Origin: Paralichthys olivaceus
Taxonomy: Eukaryota > Chordata > Actinopteri > Pleuronectiformes > Paralichthyidae
Length of the DNA stretch: 64,000 nucleotides
Assembly: GCF_024713975.1 (NCBI RefSeq)
Contig: NC_091102.1
Coordinates: forward strand, 14,265,001 to 14,329,000
Reading direction: 5' to 3'
This document shows, one piece after another, positions 29,426 through 43,600 of the stretch. The notes under the pieces are model-generated. The model did not search any database, was not told where the DNA came from, and was given only the letters and a program-made list of their open reading frames with translations. Within the stretch, counting starts at the first letter, position 1; each line of letters starts with the position of its first letter. The position numbers and the translations under genes were made by a program.

Positions 29426-30470
29426 TGGTGCTTAAGAAAAGTCAGATGTATGCTCCTCTCTGAATGTACGTGTTGTCTGGTCTCTTCTACACCAGTCTTT
29501 TAAAAGGGAAACCAATATTAATGGATCATAACAGTCATACATCATGCAAACAACCATTCCCAATGAGGCACAGCATGTAAAATACGTCCTGTAACCTCAC
29601 AGCGGAGACTACAAACAAGGAGAGACAGCTTTACTCGAAACTTCAAGCGTCTGTAAAGCTCACAAATGAGCATGTTTCTTTGTTTAATCCATTCATACAC
29701 ATCGATTTCTGTCATGCACACTGAAAATAAAACCTAGAAATTGTTATGTAGTAGTTTCGACAGTAGTTTTGTGACTGTGTTTTGTTTCTGGGACATATTT
29801 AAGAGGACATCAGACAGACCGTAAAGACATTCAAAAACTTTTCAAGGGTAGCAGGGGCTTATCCAAGCATGTGTGAGCCATACGTTACCTAATCAATGGC
29901 TATTTATTAACCGAGGAAGCCAACTTGAGTAGACCAGACACACAAAAGGCATCAAAGTTTCAAGCCAGCCAGAACTTTCAGTTTACAGATACATACATTC
30001 AGTTTACTGGTGGTAATCATTTATCTTGACCTTCCTAAATATGTAACTTAGCAGCCATGTTCAGCTACAATGATAGTGATGCCTCTCATGTGTTCATGAC
30101 TTCAGTAGTTTTATAAATAAAGCCACAGTGACAGTACTAATACCTATTGGTAATATTATCTTTATTATATGTATTTTAAATGTATTTAAAATATATAACT
30201 TAACTGTTGATGATATTCTTATTTTGTGCCAAAATGTCAAATCTGACTTAGAATAATATCAAAATTATATTATTGTGAAAAAATAACATTTCCACAACAT
30301 ATATATTTTTTATATCAGTATATTTTGATTTTAAGTTGAAATTATTTAACAATATGAATTCAAGCTCTTAGTTACAACACAAACTGTGTCAACAACAGAA
30401 TAAAAATGTGAATGATTCAAACGACTTTCAAAGATAATTTCATTTGAGACTAAATGCTCTACTATATTAT
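29426..30470. other. Intergenic sequence between the taste receptor and heg1
   Basis: Strongly AT-rich. No open frame or mobile element is recognised. The right end probably merges into the heg1 3' untranslated region. Confidence 0.6.
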
Positions 30471-30476
30471 TTTATT
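30471..30476 (-). terminator. Candidate poly(A) signal of heg1
   Basis: AATAAA on the minus strand, about 1.0 kb past the heg1 stop. An ATTAAA at 31132-31137 is an alternative. Confidence 0.3.
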
Positions 30477-31472
30477 TAAATAAGAACGTCTGACTAAAAC
30501 GCCAGAGTCAACAGATCATATAAACATATACGATAAAAAAAAATAAAAATAGACCTCATCAGAAATATCTAATTATTATACACCTTTACATTCAAACACT
30601 GATATACAGTTAATTATTCCTCTCACACACACACAATCACCAATACTTAGAGGACGCACACGCGTGCACACACACATTTAAAGCAACATATTTTTCCCTC
30701 CAAAGTCTGTCAGTGTGTACGAATCAGATGTTCACGATGCTACATGTACAGAATATCAACATACAGGGAATAAATAAACGTCAATTTCAGATCAGGAATT
30801 CTATCCTCACCTTACACTGGTTTAAAAATTAATTTACAACCTTCAGTGGTTTGTTATTATCATGTTCCATCAATATGAAGAAACGGATCATTTCCATATC
30901 ACAGCAGTGGCACGCACATATTCATATTTCAGCACTTGAGGGACCATACATTATCAATGTATTTTTGCATGTTCTTCACTATTTGCGACAGATCACATAT
31001 AGTTTATAATACTGCTGTTTTGAATCGAATTTAAATATGTTTTCCCAGATTCCTCACATGCATTTACATTTGTTTACAGTTGATGAGTTACTTTTACTTT
31101 CAATTGTGCATTCATGCTTTTCTCTATAGATTTTAATGACAAATGAGGGTCAGTGGCTTCCTGGAGGACAGGAAAACACAAGAAACAATCTTTAAAGCCA
31201 CAGCGGTAATGTAAAGTACATGCAAGTTGAAGTAAGTGAGGTAAAACATGCAAAAACACTGAAATCATCAGATTGATTTTACTTGCAAATATGTGTACTT
31301 CTGTGATATGCGCACACACACGCATTTCCATAATTAATGTCCAGCCCTGAATGCAGATGGGTTTTCAAAAACAGTGAAGCTAACACATGAGCGTCTTCAC
31401 TGTGAAAACCCACATGACACATCACAATATAAGAGATGGTGAGTTTCCATGTGTGTGTTTCAGGTGGAGCAG

Positions 31473-31616
31473 TTAGAAGTAGTCTCTTCTTCGTGAATCA
31501 TCACTAATGAAGGAGGGGTTCCACTGGGCGGGGTAGATGCACGAGTGGCGAGAACCCGGCAGACCTGTGAATGGGTACAGGCCATTTCTCTCCAGGTCTG
31601 AGTTACGCAACGCAGG
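31473..31616 (-). CDS. heg1: heg1 coding exon 14, KRIT1-binding C-terminus
   Basis: It encodes LRNSDLERNGLYPFTGLPGS and ends NPSFISDDSRRRDYF-stop. The terminal Tyr-Phe is what inserts into the KRIT1 FERM domain in published HEG1 work. Confidence 0.97.
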   Translation of the reverse strand, partial: PALRNSDLERNGLYPFTGLPGSRHSCIYPAQWNPSFISDDSRRRDYF

Positions 31617-34600
31617 CTGAGGGGATGGAGACAAAGAGAGAGAAAATTAAATTTAAAAAAAAAATGAAACACACAAAACTAAACCCCAACTTGAGCGAGA
31701 AAGACAAACCCAGAAACACGAAAGACTAATAAGAGAGTGTTTTAGAATAAGAAGTGTATATGAGGTCTCCTTACAGAATAGTAAATGTCAGTCATCTGCA
31801 GCAGGTTCTTGGTGCTGCCGTTCTCTTGCATCTCTATCGTCTCTCGGCCCCACTCCATGGATATGCGGTTATTTTTGGGGAAGTCTGCGTAAGGGGACAT
31901 CTGCAGATCTCCACTCTTGAAGATGATCTTGTTGATGTCATTCTTATCTTTCCTGGGAGATAAAAACACTTGAAAAATGAATTCCTCTGCCAAAGTTTAC
32001 TGAAATACATTCTCACATTTACCTAGAGATTAACACAATTGTTTCATATACTAGAAGAATCTGTTTCTGTATTTTTTAAACAAAAACTTGAAATAAGGTA
32101 GAGAGGTGGACTACTGCACTCGTGTCAGGAACATTTGAATAACTCATGGTGAAATTAGCACAAACACCAGTGTGAAGAGAACCTCAAATGACGGAAACCA
32201 TCTTTGAGAATAATTCATTTATCACTTTGACTTTTTAGCTTGGTCCATGTCCCATCCACCAACATGGAGGATGTGGAGTTTATTACCTACACTGCAGCCA
32301 GCCACCAGGTGGCAATCAACATGATGTGGCTTAACTTTTGTGGAGCTGTCAGTTAAAGCAAGACAGGGACAGTGTTTAATGCAAACAATATCTGCCGACT
32401 TACCTGCAGCAGGTGACAATGAGAGCGATGATGAGGATAAGGAGCATAGCGCCCCCTGTAGGTGATACCACAACTGCAATCAGCTTGTAAACTGCAACAT
32501 CAAATAACAACATGCAGTATTAAATACTGCACATACAAATTGGATGCACACAACCATCACACGATGAGAAAATAAATGAAATGTCAGTTTTTTTAGTAAC
32601 TTACAATTTCCACAGTTGAATCCTCCAAATCCAAACATGCACCTGAAAAGCAGAGACACAATCTGCAGTGAGAATATGACCTTAAATCTTTTAATCTGTA
32701 GGTAGGGAAAAAAATTGACTTGAACCTACTGAACACAGGTGCCGTTTTCCAACTTGTAACCATCCCCACATTCTGGAACAAAAGGTTTTGTTGAAATAAA
32801 TCAGATAACAGTTTCCTTTACAGAGGCTAAAAGTGTTTTACTATTATTAAGTGTTCTTAATTTGTATGAATTTCAAATAAAGAAATAGAAGAATCTACTG
32901 TTCCCTTAGTATTTTGTGTTTGTCAGGAAGGAAAAATTACCTTCTCTTCAATATATAACAGAAGTGTAACATTTGAATTGTATAAGATTATCTGTTTTTT
33001 TATTTTGTCTTCTTTTGGACATTTCATGCTTTTGCAGTCAAGGCTCCTCAGAACTCCAGGCCCAAGGATCTCAGGCTTGCAGAATCAGTGACATCTTTTA
33101 AATTACTTCCTTAGCTTTTTATAATCTTTCATTAATTTTAACAAACAATTTTATTATCTACATGCTTAGTCTGTTCTTTTTATTGCTATCGTTTTACTGC
33201 TGTGTTTTAATGTTTTATCACTATATCATTTTACTCAAATCCTGTTTCACCCTTGTTATGCACTTTGTAACCAAGTGCTATATAAATAAATCTATTATTT
33301 GTACTTTCATTAATACTATTAGTAGTAGTCGTAGTATCAGCAGAAACAAAGAGAGAGAAAAAGTGATCTTACCGAGGCAGGTCAAGTCCTCAGGATTGTG
33401 TTTGTAGTATCCTTGAAGACACTGGCAGTACGCTGTGCCTCCACTGTCTGTGCACATGGAGCGCTCTGTGTCACACTGAGACTTCTGAGCCATACACAGA
33501 CTCTCCACTGGAACGCAACGTGGACACAGTTAGTACAGAAAGTAACGACACAGGAATCTGATCCTAAACTGGACAACATGAGAGTAGGCAAAGTAGCTTA
33601 CAGTGATTTAACTCACTTTGTGAAGTGGCCATGGGTGCTTTGAAAGGCACTATATTAATCCAAGTTATTATCATCATTTGATTATTTATGGCATTGAACT
33701 GCTATTATAGAATTCCCTGTAGCATGAAGTTGAAGTGAAATACAGCAGCTGTATTATTTTAACTGAGTAATATTTTCAGAAATCGATCATGGCACCTTTC
33801 ACAGGGGACGTTTTACAGCTCCATTCTGCCCTCTAGTGGCTCTGAACATGATTTTAACTTTGATAGTTGGGCCTCAATCCTGTTTAAAGCAGGAAATTGT
33901 TTTAAAACCAGAAAGGATCATTATTATGTTAATCACAATGTGGTGCTGTTTACCATGATAAGTGAGCTGGTGGTGCAGGACCATACGGCAGTGTGCCGTC
34001 GAGGAGCTGCAGTTGCTGAGAGACATCTGGATGCTGTTGAAGACTTCAGCGCTCGTCACGTCGGTGGAGATCGAAAACATGTTGACAGCAAAGATACGAA
34101 CCCCGTCCTCCTCTCTGCAGGAGGAGAGCAGAGGTCAGCGCGGACGTCGACACTGACACAACTTTCAGGTTTCATCATTAAGACTGAAACATATTGCAGT
34201 TATGACGTAGAAATGCAGCTTTTTTTCTCATGTAACTATGTTTTGGTTTAAAATACAAATAAAACAGCAAGAACTCACTTCTTACTCAGAGTCGAGCGGC
34301 TGTAGCCTTGAAGGACGGACAACGATGCATTGAGCTGCAGTGACGACAGGAAGAGAGTGTGCATGAGTTACTAAGTCATTCAGATTTTCTCAGAAATGAG
34401 CAGAGAGGACGATGCAGTGACGTGGACTGCCGCTCACCAGCTGAATAATCTCCCTCTGGATCTCATGCATGGTGGAGCTCTTGAAGATGACAGGGTCTTG
34501 TGGCAGCCTGTTGAAGCTGAACGTTCCCAGAAATGTCTTCGCTGTGGAGGTGCAAAAAAATCAAAGGCCTTTTAGAAAATAACTCAGCTAGAAAAAGAAT

Positions 34601-37600
34601 AATCAGTATGTATGTGTATATTCAGGGATCTTACCCCTGGTACAGGTGCGTCCGTCCTCAAGGTCGAAGCCGAGCGCACATTCGCAGCTGAAGGAGCCTC
34701 GTGTGTTCACACACCTGGAGCCAACTGGGCAGGGGTCCCTCTCACATTCATCCATATCTGGGAGCATGGTACATAAAGGTATTGCAATAACACAGCCACT
34801 GAATCCATAGAGCTTAGACCTAATCTCTGCACTCCACACTGTTCATCAGTATGATATATTTTTCTGGAAATTTCATGCTTGGAAAACTTGAAGCAGCCTG
34901 AAACACAGTTGTTATCAGACAAGAAGAGGGGAGAAGAGAAGCTCACCCTGGTTGCAGGTTGGTCCTGTCCACGCCTGCTGACAGTGACAGGTGAACAGAT
35001 GCCTTTTATAGCTCACACACATCCCTCCGTTCATGCAAGGGTTTGACACACAGGGGTCTCCTGGAGGTCAGACAGGAGGTCAGACACTTTAACATGAAAT
35101 GGATGCAACTGAACCTTTGAAAATGTTCTTACTCTTATTATGTCTTATTAATCTCATGATGTACAATGTTTATGATGACCATTTCCATGCCAGACCTCAT
35201 TTTAGTATGTTATCTGCATGGTCCCCAGTTCTGCACTGCGGAGTGATTTCTGAAAAGATCACTCTGGGATAATCAATCATTTAAATATGCAGATTAGAGG
35301 ATTTTCCTAGAAAGGGATCAAATGAAATTTAATCTATTACAAAACAGCACCTTCTCTGATAATTTGAAAACACTGGAAAGTGTCAATACATGAAAATAAT
35401 GCAGTATGTCAACATTAATGTTTTTTTTAATTGCATCAAATGACTTGTTTAGGACTACACGCCATAGTTTGTCCCATTCAATGAAACCTCGGGATCAATC
35501 ACTGAATGTGTCAATAAATGGAAGGTGATAAAACTTAAACTTAGATGATCAGTTCTGCCGTCTGAAATGATATCCATGTTAACTGGCTTCTGTCGCTCAC
35601 TATTTGATAGAGAACATGAAAGTGTACTTAACCCTGTCTTTGTTCCTGGTCTTTGTCAGATAAAATTGCAGCTGATGTATTTGATGAGGAGATTATGTTT
35701 TCACTGCTGTTTGTATGTCTGTCAACAGGATTACACAAAAACTACCAGATTCTCTTGACACTTGGTGGAAGGCTGGGATGTGAGCCAAGGAAGAAGCCAT
35801 TCACTTTTGGAGCAGATACCATTTAAGGAGTGGATCCATGTGTTTTTGTTTCTTTAACATTAAGATTGATCATTTCTCAACATTTCGGGGAATTTCTGAA
35901 GAAATAATGTTGAGATCTTGATTTAAGAATGATGAATAATGAACAGTTTGCAGAACATCTCTGTGTTCATGGTATATGTGTCTGACCTCAGTGTGGTGAT
36001 AAAGGCCTGGTGGAGGTATGAGCTCCTTCCATTTCAAATTTGAATTTTGGTATAGAGCATAGACTTTCATCACAGTGGCCATTTTAATATAAAACAGTAG
36101 CTGAACTTTGTTTATTAATTAATAAATGCCCTATAACTAAAGTGACCACAACCCTTTACAAATGTGATTGTAAATGCCTGTGTTTACCTACTATTTGTGT
36201 CAAAATGGCTGCTATGAAAAAGGTTTATTATCAGTTTCCATAACTGAAGAAAAGAGAGTCTGACTAACAACCTTGCTTTAAAAGCTGCATGTCAATAATT
36301 GCTATTTACAATGAAAGAAGTAAGTGAACTCACTTGTTGGTGGTGGTGGTGTTTTGGTGGGTTGGATGTCAGCGGGTGATGTAGTCACCACCAGCTCTGT
36401 GGTCCCCCTCCCACTCTGTCTCCCGGTGGTGTGCAGGACCTCTGTGCTCCTGGTCGGGGTGCTGTGGGTGTTGGGCGTGGTGACATACTGGCTGTGAGAG
36501 GTGGTACCTCCCAGAGTGCCAGTTTCTATCTGCAGGGTGGTGCCGTTTGTGGGGTTAGCACTCTCTGTTGAGGGGCTCAATGACGTGCTGCGAGTTGTGT
36601 GCACTGCTGAGGTCTGCAGGGCTGGGGTGGGAGCTGTGGTGGGGGCTGTGGTGTAAGGGATGGTGGCCTTGGTGAGTAACTCTGACGTCGAGCTGCTGCT
36701 GGTGCTGCTGAAATGGGAGGATGAGGTTGCTGATAGAGGAGGGACGGTGGTGGATGTGGTGGAGGAGGTAAAGGCCTTAAAAGTGTCTGTTGTCTCTGAT
36801 CTGTTGATGAAAAAATAGAAAAAACTGTTTCTCACTGACTCCTGACAAGAACTAAAAATGTCTTCATTACATCAGTCGAGTTCATCTGAGGACTGACAAA
36901 TTTAATGATTACTCAACATGGAGGCTTGTCAATTACTTTAGAAACTTAAAACTCTAATAGAGCTGAAATTCTCTGTTAAAACGATTTTAAAAATACATGT
37001 TTTTTTAGCTGTTAACTAAATTACATGAATGCTGATTTTGTATAAAATGTATTAAAAAAATTTACATTTTAAGTTTGAAAGGGCTCATAACACCACCTAG
37101 TGTTCAAAATATCTTAGACCTTGTATGTATGCTTACGTACACACACACAAACACACATTGTTTGAACCACGGGCAGCAGTTTAAACTGCTCAAGACGACT
37201 GTGGTCTTGGTCATCAGGACACTTGGGAGCTTCTACTTCAGATGAAATTCCTGTTGAAAACGTTTGTGTCGCTCACAGATAGATGAGCTACATAACTTTT
37301 TTGAATGTCTTAGGGGTGAAGCTGTACTTTAATAACAAAACTCTGCTCCTATGCCGTTGTGACAATCTTTCCTTGAATTTTTTACAAAGTGTAATAAACA
37401 ACACAATGTACCTTTCTGTGACAGGAACCTGTGTAGTTTTGAAGGAGATTTCAGTAACCAGCACTGGAGTGTTTGTCAGAGAGTCATCCATATCATGTGT
37501 ATTGCTTCTGACTGTAGGGGGCTCTGTTGTCAGACCCGGGCCCATGCTCTCCTCTCTGGTCTGGGATGACAGCCCCTTGGTGCCCTCCTGATTCAGAGTA

Positions 37601-40600
37601 CTGAAGCTCTGCGATGCCTCAGTGGAGGTTCTCACATCAGATCTGGTCTCCAGCTCTGTCCCCGAGATATTGGTCGGACCTCCTGCAGGTGAGGTGACAG
37701 GAGGCGTGGAGGAAAACAATACGTCTGATTGGTCGGTGCTGAGCTCTGTCACTCTGAGAGGCGTCGTTGAGTCGGAGGTCTCCTCAGTCTCTAAAGTGTG
37801 CTGATGCCACGTGGCGTTTGGTGGTTCAGTTAAACTCTGGGTTACTCTGGACTCCTCTGGGCTCCCTGTCTCTGAAAACATGGTCATGTGCTCGTCTGTT
37901 GCGTCCCCGCTGTCAGTCTGAGTGGATGGGGCGCTGTGGGTGTAGTCCTCAGTCTCTTTGGCCTGAGCAGGGACACCCCAGGTAGAGGGGGGCTGATGGG
38001 AGTTGGAATCCTCCGTGAATGCAGAGGAGGTGCTGTTGCCAGTGGAGGAGGTGACGGAGAGCAGGGTCCTCTCCCCGGCTCGACTGATAGCCGAGGAAGT
38101 GTAGGTGCTGTCAGTGAGGATGGCTGTCTGTGACGCCAAGGCTGTGCCATCCCGCAGCTGCAGTGTGGTGTCTGGGTTGTCCTGGGGCAGACTGGTCTCC
38201 TCTGTCAACGTCCAGGATCTGGCCTTCCAGGACACAGGGTGGGAGGCACTGGGCACCAGGTCTGTGATACCTAAGTCCTTCCAGCCACTGCTGCTGCTAC
38301 TGCTTCTGCTGCTACTGTCACTGCTGGTGCCGCTGCTACTGCTACTGCTGCCACTGGTGCCGCTGCTACTGCTACTGCTGCCACTGGTGCTGCTGCTGCT
38401 GCTGCCACTGTCACTGCTGGTGCCACTGCTGCTGCTGCCACTGGTGCTGCTGCCACTGGTGCTGCTGCTGCTGCTACTACCACTGCTGGTGCCGCTGCTA
38501 CTGCTGCTGCCACTGTTGGTGCTGCTGGTGCTGCTACTGCCACTGCCGCTGCTACTGCTGCTGCTGCCACTGCTGGTGCTGCTGCTACTGCTGCTGCTGC
38601 CACTGCTGGTGCTGCTGCTACTGCTGCTGCTGCCAATGCTGCTGCCGCTGGTGCTGCTGCTACTACTGCTGCCGCTGGTGCTGCTGCTACTGCTGCTGCC
38701 ATTGCTTCTGGTGCTGCCACTACTTCTGGTGCTGCCACTACTTCTGGTGCTGCTGCCGCTGGTGCTGCCGTTACTGCTGCTGCTGGCCTCAGTGGTGGCT
38801 ACCAAAAGGGTGGAGGGGAGCGGCTCAGTAGAAAGACTGATCTCTAGTGATCTGCTGCTCGTTTCTGTGAAGGTTTGTGTCTCCTCCGTGTCTGTGGGGA
38901 AATAAAACAAAGTATTAAATAAAAAAAGTTCTCAACTTCAGACAACAAGAACAACCGTGGTCTGTTATTACATGGCCACACAAATACGTGAATGCAAAGG
39001 GAATATAGAAGTTCAAAGTTTAAGAAAGTTGAACTTTACGTGAAGCCACAATACAGATTTGCTTCGCAATAGGAAGCAAATGATTTATTCGCCCCCTCAC
39101 TAGCACTGATTGGAAGTGAACTGGAAAGTGAAGGTTCACCACTGATACATTCAAACACTGGATTAACAGATAAGAAATGCTATAAATATAAATAGAGCTT
39201 ACTATTCTTATAATTTTCATCATTATTATTATTATTTTAGGTGAATGCTACTGGGAATCTACACTCATCACACTTAACACTCATCACACTTAATATTTGA
39301 ATCATAGTCTCATTGACAACTAGGCTTACAAATGGCTTTTCATGTTTGTTCAAACAATATTTCTCCTCTGTCTGTTTTCTTCCAGCTTTCTCATCTCCAA
39401 CTAAAATTACAAACTGTCAAAAGTTTCACTTCCACATGCTGTGGCCACCAGAGGGCACTGACCCTGCAGATTGTTGTGCAGCCTGCAGAAACTGGGGGGG
39501 GGGGATGCTGTGAAGTGCTGTAGTTTGCTGCAGGGGCAATAATTTTGGGTGGAGAACAACTGGCAGTCGAGCTCGTCTACTCTAACAAAGGCTTTATGTC
39601 CTAAATATGGCGGTGACGGCCTCCACTGGGAATCAGCCATTTCCTTCCTAAAGCTGAGTGAGCACAAGGCGCTGGCAGAAAACTGTCACCATAGATCTGG
39701 GCGTAGATTCATGTTCATTGTGTGTTTTATATTGTTTTTAAGGTCATATTAACTAAACCACACACTTCCAGAAGTCAAATATCAAGAAAAGTATGAGGTT
39801 ATAGAGTTGAGACTGTTACTTTAGATGTATTTTTGGTATTTTGCCTTAAACATTTTACAGTGTAGCAGAAATCTTGGACAGGGAGCCCTGTTGGTCACGT
39901 CCCAGTCAGATTCAGTCTGCAGGTTTTGAAATTAAATGAAATATTTTTAAGTCAATTATAGTATCTTTGCTTATTTCTAACTATTTACACATCCATCAAA
40001 CAAAGACTAGCATTAGCTTTCACTTTATGTGCTTATGATAAACTTAAATCCAGATAATTACCCCTTTTTAGCTCTATTTTGGTTTCTACCAAATCCTTAA
40101 TAAAATGTCTGGCTTTTTATATGAGTTTTGAACCTTGTTTCAACGCAAATTTATAATTTCGATGTCAGAAACTCTGTGGAACTACTGAGCTGCATGATAA
40201 GAGATATGAACCTTTTACAGCATTTTTATTTGCTCCTATAAGCTTTTAATTCGGTGAATAAATGTCAACAGTACAGAAACTGTGTGCATTTATATTCAAA
40301 TTCTGTTTAAAAAAAACGTCTATATTCTATATATTTGTATTTATTTATGGTTATTTATAATTTATGTTTATGGCGACATTGTAAAATATCAAGCCTCTAC
40401 TAAATTAAATATCAGTATCAGCATTGGCCCCCAAATATCCCCGATGGTCAGGATCTAATGGAGGGGCATATGATCCATTGTTGTCATCAAGATATTACTC
40501 GGTTATTACGAAGATGAGCTAAAGTTCTCTCCGACTTAAAGCTTTTTCTAAGCATATCTCTGATGCTGTGCTGTGTCACAGCACTCTGGCTGAGCTCCAG

Positions 40601-43600
40601 GACCCGAGCAACAGCAGTGAGAGCCGGACACCACCTGGCCTCCACCACACAGTGACCAGCAGCCACCATCCAATACCAATGGAGGGATGGAGTTCAAGTG
40701 TCACAACAGCTCATCTACTGGGAGTGTTATAGGAAGAACTGGGCCACCAGACTCTGTCGTTCTCTCTCACTTCCTCCGCATGTGTCTCTCTCATTATTTC
40801 ATTTTCTCTCTTTGGATCCAGCAGAACTCAGACTGGAACGTGGTGTTGGCAACGAGTGAAGGACACTCCCAGATTCTCTGCTGTTTATCGCTCAGCTCTC
40901 AACTCTTAACACAGTTGTCACTGTGAGGGTTTTTTTCCACATCTGTGATACTTCAGAAACACTGTGGCTTGGAATTTTAGGTATATGCAGAATGTTCCAA
41001 CATAATAATGACAACGGCTGATTGTAGGAGGTAGCAGTGTTGTGAATATGTCATGTTTTATTGACAAAGGGGAAAATCTGAGTGAATTAAGTGATTCATT
41101 TCCATTTCATGAGGTTAATGGTAGTTTATATGGTATTCTGTAAGGTGGACAACTGGCAGACAGCTGCACTAGTAACAATAAGAGGAGAATTTGACAGCGG
41201 TTTAATTTATGTGAGAAAAAAGAATACCAAAACCTAATATCTTGGATTATCTGAGGAATAAAACTTTGACCACATCACCCCACTCACTTCACTCAAATCA
41301 ATCCACACGTATTTATTTCTATGGCTTATTCCTCTAAAGCTTTTGCTTTAATTTAGGACTATAACGTCATAGTGTACATGTTTGGAGAAACATTCTGACA
41401 GAAACCACAGGTAAAATCTGCAAATATGGCTTCTACCTTAAACAATACAAGATTTCCCTGTAACACTTGGTTGATATTGGACATAGTGCACAGGGAAGTG
41501 GGCCTGAAATCTCAATCGAAACGAACGCCGATAATCAGCCAATATGTGCTTTTCACTGACATATCAGTATCTGCATTTATGTTTGCTGATATGAAACATT
41601 TATTTTTCAGAATAAACACTGCAGAAAAGCCTTTATGTTTACCAGTATCCGATATCCCTTGAGCATTAAATCAACAAAACAGTTCAGCATCTTTTGTGAG
41701 AGCAGCATTTATCGATTTAAAGAGGCCCTCTCTAATATATCTACTTATATAGTTGGAGTTATTATAAAAGGAAAGTATTGTGTTTTTTACCTGAACTGAG
41801 CTCATTGGTGGACTCGTTGTAAGCCACCCTAACCACATGTTGTAAGCTACCCTAACCACGCTGTGTTCAAAAAGCAGAGGTGTGAGTGATGCATGCAGGC
41901 TCACTCAAATGTCAAGACAGTGACAACCGCAAGACTTCAGCTCGAGCAAAAAACTAGCAAAGATGAGTAAGTTGACAGAACCACGAATGTAAACATACAC
42001 AGAGCCTGAAAACTCTTTACACTAAAGCAGAAGTGAAACAATTACACAAAGTAAATTTGTAAATGGATAGAAATTATAATAACAAACCCATCCATCCATT
42101 ATCAAACTGCTTTTCTTTTGAGAGTCGTGTTGTGATAAATAATCCTACTAATTTTGATCACTGAAGTCATTTTTAAAGCAGAAATAAGAAAAAGCAATCA
42201 AGAGAGAATAAAGGACTGAATAAATAATGGTAGTAATGGTAAGTTGCCTTTTAATGAGGTAAACAAGACAACAGAGTAATGCACCTGTTTCATTGCACTG
42301 TTTCTTATCAGCTGAACATGCAGACTTGATTTTCAATTCAAGCAGTCAACAACAGGATGCATGAGGACATCTTCACTGCGGATATAAGCAGTGACTTCCC
42401 TGTATTATCAGATATATGTCACATTATTATGTCTTTTAAAGTTTCAAGATTGCTTTTGGCTCCTGGTGGAATTAACATCGCCTGGATAGACAGAAAAAGC
42501 ATTTTACAAATCTGAGATATAGCCATTATATGTACTATATTTATGTATTATATATACACATCATTATTATTGAACCTTTGTTATATTGCTTTGGAAATTA
42601 CATTGCAATGATTATTGATTATTTATTTATTCCACAGCTCCACCTGTTATCATAAACTTCATTGCATCACCTGCTACAGCTCAGTTTAAAGTGGTGGGAG
42701 TGAGAAGTGAATATATGATCCATATATAAAGTTTAGGACAGTGGACAGTTTATATAAAGGTTAGGACATTGGACTAATATAAAGGTAAGGACAGTGGACA
42801 CTTTATATAAAGGTAAGGACAGTGGACAGTTTATATAAAGGTTAGGACAGTGGACTGTTAATATAAAGGTTAGGACAGTGGACTGTTAATATAAAGGTTA
42901 GGACAGTGGACAGGACAGTTTATATAAAGGTAAGGACAGTAGACAGTTTATATAAAGGTTAGGACAGTGGACAGTTTATATAAAGGTTAGGACAGTGGAC
43001 AGTTTATATAAAGGTAAGGACAGTGGACTAATATAAAGGTAAGGACAGTGGACAGTTTATATAAAGGTAATTACAGTGGACTGTTTATATAAAGGTTAGG
43101 ACAGTGGACTTTTAATATAAAGGTTAGGACAGTGGACAGGACAGTTTAAATAAAGGTAAGGACAGTGGACAGTTTATATAAAGGTTAGGGCAGTGGACAG
43201 TTTATATAAAGTTTAGGAAAGTGGAATGTTTATATAAAGTTTAGGAGAGTGGACACAGTTAATATAAAGGTAAGGACAGTGGACAGGACAGTTATATAAA
43301 GTTTAGGACAGTGGACAGTTAATATAAATTTTAGGACAGTGGACAGTGTATATAAAGTTTAGGACAGTGGACAGTTAATATAAAGTTTAGGATAGTGGAC
43401 AGTTTATATAAAGTTTAGGACAGTGGACTCTTAATATAAAGTTTAGGACAGTGGACACAGTTAATATAAAGGTTAGGACAGTGGACAGGACAGTTATATA
43501 AAGGTTAGGACAGTGGACAGTTTATATAAAGTTTAGGACAGTGGACTCTTAATATAAAGTTTAGGACAGTGGACAGTTTATATAAAGGTAAGGACAGTGG

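Noticed and set aside
38105..38905. Plus-strand 266-codon frame rich in leucine opposite heg1 exon 2
   Set aside because: It is the complement of the Ser/Thr/Gly triplet tract, and every frame stays open there because of composition. The minus-strand frame has the splice sites, phase and family context.
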